Source: Melastoma dodecandrum
Taxonomy: Eukaryota; Streptophyta; Magnoliopsida; Myrtales; Melastomataceae
DNA length: 64,000 nucleotides
Direction: 5' to 3'
Assembly: GCA_029817715.1 (NCBI GenBank)
Contig: JARUPY010000395.1
Location: forward strand, 1,674,001-1,738,000
The notes beneath the pieces were generated by a model that saw only the letters and a program-made list of their open reading frames with translations, did no database searches and had not been told where the DNA came from. Made by a program: the position numbers and the translations under genes. Each line of letters opens with the position of its first letter. Positions within the stretch are counted from its first letter, which is position 1. Shown here piece by piece: positions 52,044 to 63,067 of the stretch.

Positions 52044-54915
52044 TATAATACCCCAAATTTTAATAATAATAATAATAATAATATAAAATCTAAAAAAAAA
52101 TTCCCTAATCAATCCGAGATTTTAGAGGGATATTTTTTTCATCTAATTCCTCTCTTCCACAAGTTATAATCAATAAAAAAAAAAATCTCGTTTCCCATTA
52201 AATAATATATCTTACCTTCTTTGTCTCGATGAACCTGGACACAATCATCTTCCCATACCCAGCGTCTCCAATCAATCAGGGAACCAGGCAGACGTAAAAA
52301 TATTTCAATCAGGCAAACAAATCAGAGATTCTCCCTATCCCCATTCAGAGGATTATCAGACGATCCCCTATCAGACAATTAGAGAAACACACACGGTAAA
52401 AAAAATAGGGGGATCTCTCTCATTCTCCTTCCTTAGAGAAAAATCCTCCCACTCTTCAGACAATCAGAGATCCTCGGAGACGTCTCACCTTGGACGCTCC
52501 ACCTCTCCGGGAATCGGAGGCCAACTCCTCCTCCCTCTACCTACAACCGGGGGCCAACTCCTCTTCTATACAAATCAACGCCGGAGGCCAACTCCTCTCG
52601 ATCTACATACAGAAACCGGAGCCAAGGAATCCCCCTCTCCGGTGCTGACGAGTCGAAGCCTCCCGACCAGCCTAGCAGCCGACACCCTCCCGGCGTCGTT
52701 CATCCTCCTCAGGCCACCCCGAGGCGAGGTAACCCCCTCGGTGAGACTTCCTCTCACTTTGCTAATTCCAGCATGCTTCTATCATGTTCGATATGCTGAC
52801 TCTGTCGTTCCTTTTCTTTTTTGGCCTACCACACACACTATGGGGTGAGGAACGAGCCTTCAGACAAGGTCGTAACAGCCAAAGGACAAAGGACAGCCGG
52901 CGTGTCATCTCTCGTCGACACTTAACCACAACGTAAACAGGTCGTAATCATTTAAACTCCTTTCGAAACGCATTTTCGTACGTCTTTTAGACCTCAAAGC
53001 TTTCACGGTAGCTTTGGGGGTCGAGTTTGCATTCATTTGTGTCACGGAAGTGTCGGGACATCTCCCACCCTTTTGTTTTAATCATTTTCTACGGTAATAC
53101 CTCCAAAAGCTGCTTTTTTCGAAGAGGTTATGAACGTTTTCGAACCTCGACCCCACAAGGTCAAATGATTTATAATAAGTGGTGATCTTAGAAATATTTT
53201 TATTTTAATTTTTCGTTGATCGATCACCAAGATATGCCCCTCGAAACTAGCGCCACCTTCTCTGGCTGCGACAGAACAGTCTGTCGCATCGTTACTTCCG
53301 GGGACATTGCTGAAGATCTAACCGTTAGATCTTGTTCAAACTTTTGAGCAGAAATTTATAGTTATTTACATTATTAACTAACCGTTAAAATTTCTGTAAT
53401 AACAAGATACGGCCTCGAGAATAGACTGTACACCAAGTGAGGTTTGCCAAGCGTCGCTACTTCACTCTTTGCACAATACCCGCGGATCAAACCGTTGGAG
53501 TATACTTAAATTTTGTAGATATGTTCTTCACTTAATCATGTTGATTTTGACATTTCATACACATTTTTTTCACCTTGTGGATGAAAAGATATCAATTTTT
53601 GTTCCCTCGGCTCAGGTAAGCCAAACTGGACAAACTATTTATATTACTTTCGACTTTTGCACGAGCATATCTTTCTATCAAACCGTTGGATCCATGTGGA
53701 ATTTTACAGACGAATTCTTCATTGCCTTACCTTTCTGCGAAGTCCTTTTGCATTCCGATTGGACATTCGCGGACCAAGATATGATAGGAACAACGCCGTC
53801 GGTGCAAACTGTGCCGCTTTTCCGGACAGCTACTTTAGTTCCTTGATCTTGTGAGATTACACGATTAGATTTTCATAAAAGTTTATATACAAACTCGCCG
53901 TTAAGTTTCGGATCTGTTGGTTTAAATTTCGATTGAATCGGTTTCTGAACTACGCGTAATCGTTGTGTTTCGTGATTATACAACTCTTATTATTTGAACA
54001 TCCTAACCAAATTTCCATTTTATATTACATAAAAAAAATCAACCAACGATTTCGAGGATTCGACAGAGCGGGTCCGAGGACACCCGTGGTGGAGGTACGT
54101 CACCAAAGTGGCCCAACTGATAAGCCTTAGCCGATGACATGCCATCCCGGCGGGCCACAGGTACAAAGGGGAGGTGCGGGCCTCCCGAAAAAGATAGAAA
54201 ATCCACTTGTAACGGGCCGTGGGCCCAAGTGTATAGGCCCACGGTCACCATCCTTCCCCGCCCCCTTTGATCTAAATAATTGCCTGTGCTTGTCCGCATG
54301 TCTTAGGCCCATAGGCTTATTGTCGCATGCTGTTTGTAAAACAAATAAACATAAGTTCGGGCCCAAACAGCCTGAATCGGGTCCAACGCCCGTAAAACAC
54401 TGACATGAGTCCGGAGTCATGCCCGGATCGGGTCCAACGCCCGTTAAACAAAAGCAAATCTTTTGGAGCAAACGCCACCTCCCTTTTCGCATGTTAGAAT
54501 GTAAGAGTTAGTAACTAGGAATCTCCGAACCAACTGTTTTTTTCCGACTTAAACAGCTTTTATAAATAAAGTCGGTGGCGACTCCGTTTAGTTTACCTAG
54601 GTTAAACCACAAAAACCTTTTTACGGAGCCATCATGGATGAGGGACTGACGACACGAGCCGCTCCAGATTCCTCCCGAAAGTTCCTCCTTCGGATCATGC
54701 TCCGCCTTTCGCCCGCCGCCTCTTAGGAAAACAGAGACGGTCGGCGAGGGCCCGAGCAGGCCCAGTTAGGAACCCAGGGAGGGATCACCCAATTCCCTTC
54801 CGCAGCGTCCGACGCTCGAGTAGTGACGTCGACCGGTTGGGCCTTGGGGAGCGGGCCCGGATCCTCGGGTCGTTCGGACCGCCTCGCGCGTGCTAGGCCG
54901 GAAGGCGCGCGTACA
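52044..54915 (+). repeat. 3' LTR of the LARD element
   Basis: 2,872 bp, matching 43039-45922. The first base pair reads TA instead of TG. Outer parts are almost identical to the 5' LTR, but about 52960-53470 is clearly more diverged. The PBS-core word TGGCGACTCCG is at 54576-54586. Confidence 0.92.
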
Positions 54916-54920
54916 CCTAT

Positions 54921-55693
54921 GATCAAAATCTCTTTTTTTTTTTTTTAAAATGTTTTTGGGTTTTTCTTTTATATAGAGGTTCCGTCCTCCTGTAAAGAAG
55001 GAAACTTATTTTTCCAAATACGTAAAATGACCAGATTCATCCCTAACGTGTAAAAATCATTTAGGGACAATATTCGATTGATTTCAGATCAATTGAATAA
55101 TCCAATCACGAGATCTCATCTTACAGAAGGTTAGAGCCTAAATCGGTCATCAACCTTCTATAGTTGGAAAGAAAGAATATTTTATTTCCAACTTGAGAAA
55201 TATGATGATGGGGTCGTGCAAATATCTGGTTGGAACCTCCAGATTTAATTTTGTCTTATTTTGACAATTAAATCCCCAGATAATGCATTACAGAAGGTTC
55301 GGCCAGTAACAACAACTTGACCTTCTATATAAGGAAATAATCAACGATTTATTTCAAAAAATAATTGATTTGTTCCAGACAAGTAAAACATTGTATCTGG
55401 ACAAAATATTAATCCAAATAATATTCTTAAGAATATTCTCTTTTTGAATTAATAATTTAATTAAGATAATTAATAATTAATTAACAAATAATTTATTATT
55501 AAAATATCTATTTATGGAAATATTCTCTAATCACGTCTCTTGATCTGAAATGATCCTTGGAGGGTGAAGAAAATATTTTCGTGATATTTTTCCTCTCTTA
55601 CGAAGCGTATCTTCGTTACAGGAGGTTTCAGCTTCTGTAAAGTCATAGCAGGTCAAACCTGCTGTTTGACTCATCATCAAAATCTTGTCAACA
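54921..55693 (-). mobile_element. Copia 5' LTR, 5' part (other side of nested element)
   Basis: Ends on the plus strand with 'ctcatcatcaaaatcttgtc' then AACA. Reversed, this reads TGTTGACAAGATTTTGATGA, matching the start of the solo LTR at 31380 (TGTTGAATGGGTTTTGATGA). It continues the LTR broken at 43038. The outer flank begins GGCCC (55694). Confidence 0.78.
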
Positions 55694-56187
55694 GGCCCTG
55701 ACAATCTTCGGTCTACGGCTGACTAGAATGGCAGGGGGCAAGCCTCGATCGCAAAAGCAAACAATTGCCCCTGCAGCTGCGCTCCATATATTAAGTAAAA
55801 ACTATGGATGATTTAGAGTTAGTTTGCCCCAAACCCGGATACTATTGCTGTTGCAGCTCGGCAGAATTTTTTTCTTGGTTTCTCCAAGGGCTGCATGCAT
55901 CCCACAAACATGCTCGGAATCGATTTGCTGAATAATTGGGAAGATCACCTTCAGCGAGGCTACGTAAGTAGGAGATCTTGACTGAGAAAAAGGTTAAAAA
56001 GCTGCGTTAGGAATGAAAAAAGCCCTATTGCAGGACCGATGAATACTCAGTACACTAATTTAGTGGCCAAATTGTTAAGTCCCTTTCCAACCCATTTCTA
56101 AAAATTTTTTAAGCCTACACATGTCGTGACATATAAGATTCACTGCTAAAGATGTTGATAACTAACTATTCGACTGAGGGACAACAA
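55694..56187. other. Non-coding, nothing recognised
   Basis: Flank of the Copia element leading to the SDS22-like pseudogene (its 3' side). No gene or repeat seen. Confidence 0.4.
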
Positions 56188-57050
56188 CTATAAAAAGGGG
56201 GCGGGAATCTTGATTTCAGATGATGCAAGAGAACGTACGCATGGATTATTTCCAATATATATTGTTGTGTGTGTCTCCCTTGAACCAGCAACATCCTTCG
56301 CAATAGTATCAAAAGTCTCTAGCTGGTTGTCATTCAGCCATAAGTCTTCTAACCTGCCAATATAAAAACTTAAGTGAATCAAATGTATTTGGACCTTCGG
56401 GGGGTAGATGCCATCAGAAAACTACCTTGTGAGCTGTTGAATATCTTCTACATGCTGTACGCGGAGATTAACCAAGGGTGCCAGGCCCTCTCTTTCGAAA
56501 TACCGTTGTGGCTCAGGTACAGCTCCTCGAGAGCAGTGCATTCCTCAAATCCTACCATTGAGGTCAAGCGGTTGCTTTGCAGACTGATCTTCTTGATGCA
56601 TTTCAGCCCCCATAAATTTACAGCCTTTATTCTATTTCTGCCCAGCCACAACTCCTGTAGATTTGTCAAATTCTTCAAGTTCTCCATGACTTGAGATAGC
56701 AAGATTTACACCAACCTTATACACTGGCATGTACAGGATTTATTTCTCCCGGTATAAATCATAAGTCAATTTTTCCGGTCACAAAAGAATTTTATGCACC
56801 GCCTCTCATTACCAAGACACCCAAAAAGGATTGTTGATGTCTCAAGAATTCAAATAGTTTTAAGATGAGAAAAAAAAAACACGGAGAAATGCATTCTAAG
56901 TGGCTTAGAATACACATCCGTAATCTGTTTGAACCGAGTTTAAGGATCTGCCGTTCAGAGAAGTGATCATTCTCTTCCATCTTAGTGACTTCATTCTTTG
57001 ACACGTACAACTCCTTCAGAGTGTTAGTAACATTCACAGGATCCATTTGG
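56188..57050 (-). pseudogene. SDS22-like PP1 regulatory subunit, partial
   Basis: SDS22 (PPP1R7) is an LRR protein that binds and controls protein phosphatase 1. Three exon-like blocks read on the minus strand. 57035-56920: TNTLKELYVSKNEVTKMEE, then LGSNRLR. 56687-56426: MENLKNLTNLQELWLGRNRI, then CIKKISLQSNRLTSM and ALEELYLSHNGISK. 56353-56190: RLEDLWLNDNQLETFD, then AKDVAGSRE and TIYIGNNPC. The 22-residue LRR spacing is that of SDS22. Intron borders are visible at 56425 (GT donor) and 56354-56355 (AG acceptor). The middle block loses frame after GISK near 56490, and the donor after the first block looks mutated (GA). The N-terminal LRRs and C-terminal tail are missing. A decayed copy of a conserved single-copy-type gene. 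Confidence 0.75.
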
Positions 57051-57680
57051 TTCGTTGCCTTTTTGGGGGATGTAATTCGGAGAAAACTAAGCCGGATGAC
57101 GCAAATATTTATAATCGCAAAAATGAGGTTGCTTGACAAAAAACAAAACAATCCAAACAGGGAGTGAAGACAGAAGCAGAAGCAAGAGCAGCAGCAGGGA
57201 TAGGCTTGATGAGGGAAACAGACCCACTATGCTTTTTTTTAGTCCGTCTGCAAGGGACAGTTTATTTCCTCCCTTCCGAGGTTATTACACTTTCACAGGT
57301 TATGGTAAGAACGAGAACGTTAAGTATGTCTTATAGCGTCGGCTCGGAAACGGCGGCATACCATTATGTTTCTCTCAACCGATCCAAAGAAAAGGAGATG
57401 GCACTAACTTGAGAGCTCTTTCATTAAACTCAAACTCATCCTTTTTAGAGGCGGTTGAAATTCATGATGTCATACTTAAGTCGAAAATAGTTAATTTCCT
57501 CAATTGAGTCATAATATACCTGTAGCTCCTTCACACATCCAGAGTGTAGACGACTGATAGTTTCATTTAAAACTTGCCGGAAATCCCTTGGTCCGAAAGG
57601 CATGTCAAGCATGGTTGCTCATTCGTATGTTGCATACCACGTAGTTTGCATCATCATTTATTTATTTTCACTAATACAAT
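57051..57680. other. Non-coding, nothing firmly recognised
   Basis: Upstream side of the SDS22-like pseudogene. A short minus-strand frame at 57535-57605 (MPFGPRDFRQVLNETISRL) ends at a possible splice donor but I could not assign it. Confidence 0.35.
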
Positions 57681-60149
57681 TTTTAATCGCCAGGTACCAA
57701 AATTAATCTCCCAAGGACACGCCCGTTCGAGTCACGAAGCCGGACGGTACACATGGCTAGCTCAGGACTCTCTCTGACGGACACAACACTGCCCAGTATG
57801 GGAATCTCTACAGATTCCAATCTCCCTCTCATCAGACATTCGATGATCGATGACCCCCAGTTGAGATCAATTGCCGGTTTGAACAATTCATCAAGCATTA
57901 GGTGTCAGGAACACATTCCAAATACACGTTTGGAGGCAAGAGTGGATACTCTCTGCGAAAATATGGCCCGATTACAGAGCATGCTGAGTTACATAATCCA
58001 CAATCAGCAGGGAGGACGCTTCAGGCGGAGATGAAGATCCATATGAAGAACAACATGATGATTCGATGCATGACCATAAGTTGCTTAATGATTATTATGG
58101 CTTTGAACAAGAACTCAAACGTTGGAGAACCCAAAAAAAGCAACAATCCGCTGCACGTCAGATGCATGTCAAGAGCTCTCCACAAAAGTCACGTCGATTC
58201 TAAAGAGGATTATTTCGAATGTCAAGGATTCTCGAGGAAAGTTCTTCCGCAACTACGACATTCCATATGTTTTAAAGAAAATACGCACAAGAGGCGCTCT
58301 CATCCTAACAAAGATGTTCCATTCCAACCGGATCGACGAACTAGAAAAATCAACCTAGAAGACTCAACCTATGGGGCTCGCAACCCATGTTGAATAAACG
58401 GTGAAAGCAAGTATCGTTCTAATTTAAATCACAATAAATTAGAAACTAATCAATGTCATCTTTCTTTGCAGGTACTCTAACTGGGGCAAGAACCCATGGT
58501 AACCAGTAAAGGAAGTATCGTTCCAGCTCATATATTACAAAATCAAAAACTAATCAATGTTTCATTTCTTTTGCAGAGGCTTTTACTGGGGCAACGAGTA
58601 CGCATCGTCAGGGAACCAGTAAAGAAAAGTATCGTTCCAAGTTTAAAATTTTTCTCACATTGAATTTGATCGTACATCCTCTCTTTCCCTACAGGGCATC
58701 AAGTCGAGGCGAACATCATTGGTAAAATTATCGTTTCATAAAACATGTGTTATGTTTATTTGTCATGCATTCTCACTAAACGATTTTATTCAAAAATTTA
58801 AAACACATTCCCTAGTGGAACACTTGTGTGCTAGAGATAGAAAGGCAAGCCTATCCCCAAACACATACCCTTTTCGAGAGTTGAGTGCAAACACTTGTGA
58901 GAAACTCAGACATGATTGCATCGGAGTGGGAAGGAAATCCCTTTGATGGAAAATGCTCCAGCTAGGATGACATCGAGCATTCTTTCTTATTCCCAAACAC
59001 TTTACCATTGCCAGCCATTCCTAGCCAAAGAGAAGATTTTTCAAAAACATAATGATCCTTTCAAGTCAAGGAATCGCTTCACATCGAAGTAACAGGAGTT
59101 CTGTAGTCTAGATTTCCGAATAGGACTCAGATGAAGATGCGTTACTTCCTCAAGTTTGAGTGTGAAAAAAATCCCTATGGATCTCGCATGTCGGCACAAT
59201 ACTCTACCATCTTTCAACCATTCCATTACATCCATGAACAATTCTAAAAAAACCGAGTCTGTTGAATATTCCAAAAAAAAAGAACAAAAAAAAGAGCAAA
59301 GAAAAAAGAAAAAAAATGAAATGAAAATGAAAATGAGACAGGGGTGAACAAGTAAAAAAAGAGAACCCTTCAATATCATTCAAAGAAAAAGCAAATTTTG
59401 ACACAAGGGCCAAAAGACGGTCGCAAAAGCAAAGTGTCAAGAGAAAAGGGACAAAAGTTTTAGAACCCTGATCCCGATTTGCCAATCTGGGTAAACCGCT
59501 TTAAATTCAAAAGCCTCGTTTCCCGTGAGAAAATGTAGAGAAAATTATTCGTTTACGACATTTCTCCACGAACTCACTCTTTCATATGCCACCATACCCT
59601 TAAGTATTGTGTCGATGAGCAAGTCCACATTGGGAAAACCACGCTTAAAGGTGACGTCCTTGCATTTTGAGTCTTATTCGATGAGATTCTTTGACTTGCT
59701 TTCTTTCTTAAAGATCAAGCCTTCTATAAATATGGTCTTACACCAAGCCTACATTGCAACTAGAATCAAAGCCTCTTTCGACTAGCCCTTGAGCATTCAT
59801 TTCAAAGGAATCAAACTTCCCACTCTGATAGCATAGAAACATATTTGAGTGAGCCTTGAGAGATGTAAGAAAGACCTTTCTTTATTCTCTATCGCACAAG
59901 TGTTTCTGTTTTTCAAAAAAAAATGATGAAAATTAAGTTTTTGTGCATGCATATAGAGCATCTTGCCTTCATATCATCCACAGTCAGAAATTCGGCAAGT
60001 ACACATGGGAGATGCAAACAATCACAATCATACTTCATGATTTCAAAACTCAAGTCTTTATGCTAAGGTATGATACTCTTCACTACAGTTAAGCACTCTT
60101 GTCGTGTGATGGTACTTCAAAGTCAAGTTGTCCATTTCTCAATTCTTTC
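57681..60149 (+). mobile_element. Interior of a second non-coding Tat-like element
   Basis: Segments match the LARD interior in the same order (58840-59030 with 50815-51010; 59260-59440 with 51270-51450), and 58430-58720 has similar short tandem units ('aaccagtaaaggaagtatcgttcc'). The frame 57753-58034 (RVDTLCENMARLQSML) may be decayed gag but I cannot confirm it. Its LTRs were not identified. Confidence 0.55.
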
Positions 60150-60900
60150 GGTTAAGCGTCTACTAACAGACGTTACACTACTTCTAGTTTTCCGTTTTGG
60201 TTAAGCATTTACTAACAAATGCAATACCACTCGACTAAGCATTTACTAACAAACGCAATGTCATTCGGTTGAGCGTTTATTAACAAACGCGATACCGTCT
60301 TCAACTAGGCTAATCGTTTACTAACAAACGCGACGCCACTCGACTGAGCGTTTACTAACAAACGCAACATCATTTCAATTTGGTTAAGCATTTACTAACA
60401 AATGCGACACCATCCGGTAAAGCGCGAACAAACGCAATACCATCGGGCAAAGAGCGAACAAACGCGATGCCTCTCGACTCAGCGTTTACTAACAAACGCA
60501 AAGTAATTTCAATTTGGTTAAGCATTTACTAACAAATACGACACCATTCGGTAAAGCGTGAACAAACGCAATACCATCTGGCAAAGCGCGAACAAACGCG
60601 ATGCCAGTCGGCTAAGCGTTTACTAACAAACGCGACGCCATTCGACTAAGCGTTTACTAACAAATGCAATACCACTCGACTAAGCGTTTACTAACAAACG
60701 CGATGTCATTCGGTTGAGCGTTTATTAACAAACGTGATACCGTCTTCAATTCGGCTAAGTTTTTACTAACAAACGCGACGCTACTCGACTGAGCGTTTAC
60801 TAACAAACGCAATGTCACTTTCAATTTGATTTAGCATTTACTAACAAATGCGTCACCATTCGGTAAAGCGCGATAAACGCAATACCAACTGGCAAAGCGG
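60150..60900 (+). repeat. 34-bp minisatellite with a hairpin in each unit
   Basis: About 20 units, e.g. at 60205, 60239 and 60273 (34-bp spacing). Each holds an inverted repeat GCGTTT-actaac-AAACGC separated by 'gayrccaytcgrctaa'-type sequence. Variants include GCATTT-actaac-AAATGC and GCGTCT-actaac-AGACGT, plus shortened units 'gcgcgaacaaacgc'. A longer superunit (~180 bp, again ~420 bp) repeats the variant order. Non-coding. Confidence 0.88.
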
Positions 60901-61203
60901 CATCTCTGCTCCGGCAATTATCACGCAGATAGTGCCAAACACGCCGTATCCCCAGTCTGGTGTCACCATGGAGTAAAGTTTACTTGCAGAGATCTTCTTG
61001 GCTGCCTTATTCTCTGGGATATCAAGACCAGCTCGGCCGATCGAATACTTGTCTGATCAGAAGCTCGTCCCAAAGCTCGTCGTTGTTCGGGACAGTTCGC
61101 GAGAATACTTTATGCTGCAAATTACGAAAGACACCTTGCGACGGGTGTCTCTGCAGCTGAGCCATCTCCTGGAGTTGAACGAGCGATGAATATGCACTGC
61201 TAG

Positions 61204-61760
61204 GCTCAGGACCCTGGTATCATACCCCGTAATCCGCACCCCCCAGAAGAAGCATTGCGATACGATCCCTCCACGTCAGTTGAAATTGGGGGAAGACAAA
61301 CTCCAAGCCTACAATTTCCTCGCACGAAAGATGTGATGGTAAATGGTGTCACTGTGAGGGTGAAATACTGTGACACATGCATGTTGTATCGCCCTCCTGG
61401 TTGTTCTCATTGCTCTATTTGCAACAATTTTGTGGAGCGGTTTGACCATCACTGTCGTTGGGTAGGACAGTGCATTGGGCTGCACTTCTTTGCATCTAAG
61501 TCTTCACCATGTCTGTTTTGTCGTGGGAAAATAAGGGCACCGTATTGAAAGCAATGAAGGACTCACCCGCCTCTATTGCACTCATGGCTTATTGTTTTAT
61601 TTCTCTGTGGTTCGTGGGTGGGCTTACCACATTCCATTTGTATCTAATAGGGATAAACCAGACTACATACGGGAACTTCCGTAACAGAGCGGACAATAGG
61701 TTCAATGCTTATAGTCGATGATGCATCAGCAATTTTCTCGAGGTATTTTGTACTAAAAGT
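61204..61760 (+). pseudogene. DHHC protein S-acyltransferase fragment
   Basis: Plant PATs attach palmitate to proteins at membranes. The frame beginning [18 protein letters not shown] continues to [32 protein letters not shown] and RWVGQCIG. It carries the zinc cysteines and the catalytic DHHC (61444-61455), but Arg replaces the usual Pro after it. The third membrane helix that should follow is missing, and the frame changes near 61500-61515. The second frame (61521-61720) reads [19 protein letters not shown], then a membrane helix (YCFISLWFVGGLTTFHLYL) and NQTTYGNF, the TTxE motif with Glu changed to Gly. A stop follows at 61719-61721, then LEVFCTK. No N-terminal helices seen; 60960-61190 upstream is not recognised. 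Broken copy. Confidence 0.8.
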
Positions 61761-62449
61761 CTACCACCATCTTCGAATAGTTTACTTCGTTTATTCGATT
61801 TTCCGTAGGCATCTCGGGCACCCATTCGACGCGTTCAAGATAACGAAGTATTCGAGGGGTTATTCGGATTCTCGAAGATCAAGACCCTCTGAAGACGGCT
61901 TTGCACTCACCAATGTTACGGCATAAGCGGCTTGCCAGGTTCACCGTAAACCTATTCTAAAAACGGCACCGTGTACAAACGCTAACGGGAGCGTTCTATA
62001 GAGTGAGCAATGGTACAATACCTGGTTCTCCATTGAATTTATTTTTTGGCTTAAAAAACTGTTAAGAGCATTAATAAATCTATGATTGTTTGCATATTTG
62101 CCCCAAAATCAACTTTCAGGAAATATTCTTCTAAAAAATGATTCACGTAAACATTTTAAGTATTATTGAGCTCGAGATAATTTTTGTTATATGTCAAACA
62201 ATGTCTTCTTCTAAAACCAAGCTCAAATAAAATCGGACACCAAAAACACACGATAAACGCCTCCCTTTTCTTTGACATGCATGCGATTTAGTAATCTCTA
62301 ATTCCCGAACCTTAACGAATCTCTATAGTTTTTCTAACTTGAATTTAATATAAGCTAGTGGCGACTCCGATATTTTCAAAATCCGAAGCCTTATCGTCAA
62401 TGGATGATATTCATTTTATATGGAATCGGAAACGGGATCACCTGCAACA
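61761..62449 (+). mobile_element. LTR, 3' part, of an Ogre/Tat-type element (left boundary unknown)
   Basis: Ends CCTGCAACA at 62449, five bases before the primer site. It contains TGGCGACTCCG at 62359-62369, as do the other Tat-type LTRs here. The LTR start could not be placed between 61760 and 62300. Confidence 0.55.
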
Positions 62450-62453
62450 GATT

Positions 62454-62471
62454 TGGCGACTCCGCTGGGGA
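62454..62471 (+). other. Primer binding site of Ogre/Tat-type element
   Basis: TGGCGACTCCGCTGGGGA, identical to that at 45930. Marks the start of a second element's leader and shows it is on the plus strand. Confidence 0.82.
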
Positions 62472-63067
62472 TAACTTGCTTTTTTAGAGAATTATGGTCG
62501 AAAACTCGTTTTTTTAAAAGGGGGCGCTTAGCTTTTTGTATGTGTTTTGTGTTTGAATCTGTCTGACGCTCTTTCATGTAATATTACTTGATGTTTGATT
62601 TCTTCTGCTATATGAACCTTCATCCAGAGGCGCCATAGGATTAGTTCGGGTATACCATATGCCGACGGGTATTGGCCGTTTGCCTCTACCTTTAGGTGGG
62701 TACCCAATTGTTCACCGCCGGATGAATATCCAAGTCCTTTCATTTAAAATGAACCCAGACTCGGATTTCTCCGCTTGACGGTTAATGAACGAGTCCAAGC
62801 CACATCCGTGACGGTAGATAGAATAATTTGATGTGTTCCCCTTTGTATGATTTCATACTCATGTTTATTATCTTACTCTAACCCCTTCTTTTCTATGTGT
62901 TGTTTAATTTAGCTCGGTTCGGCAAAGGGGGTTGTTCTTTTCTCTTGCTAAATTTATTCATATGCATTGTGCGCTTGCATCCATTTTAGCAATTTGCATA
63001 TATTATTCCGTTTGCATCTTAAGCACATTCTTGACATGTCTTTCGGAACTATTTCTCTAAATTCAGG
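62472..63067 (+). other. Leader of the Ogre/Tat-type element
   Basis: Non-coding, between primer site and ORF1. Contains 'ttatggtcgaaaactcg' and pyrimidine-rich stretches; no gene. Confidence 0.5.

Larger units (their letters stand above)
43039..54915 (+). mobile_element. Complete non-coding Tat/Ogre-like element (LARD type)
   Basis: LTRs at 43039-45922 and 52044-54915, primer site 45930-45947, polypurine tract 52031-52043, flanks CCTCT (43034-43038) and CCTAT (54916-54920) as a near-perfect 5-bp duplication. The 6.1-kb interior contains no recognisable gag, protease, integrase or reverse transcriptase, so it must have depended on another element's proteins. It interrupts the Copia LTR. The same LTR family occurs as a solo at 22139. 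Confidence 0.9.

Noticed and set aside
44476..53846. 125-aa frame present at both 44476-44853 and 53469-53846 as a conserved gene
   Set aside because: Both copies lie inside the two LTRs of one element, so conservation is simply LTR identity; no domain or codon bias seen.
59041..59485. Lys/Glu-rich and Phe-rich frames near 59260 as coding
   Set aside because: They come from an A-rich run ('aaaaaagaacaaaaaaaa') read on either strand.
60150..60900. Regular short repeats with palindromes read as a CRISPR array
   Set aside because: The spacers are not unique, the unit drifts in length, no cas genes exist and this is a plant nuclear sequence.
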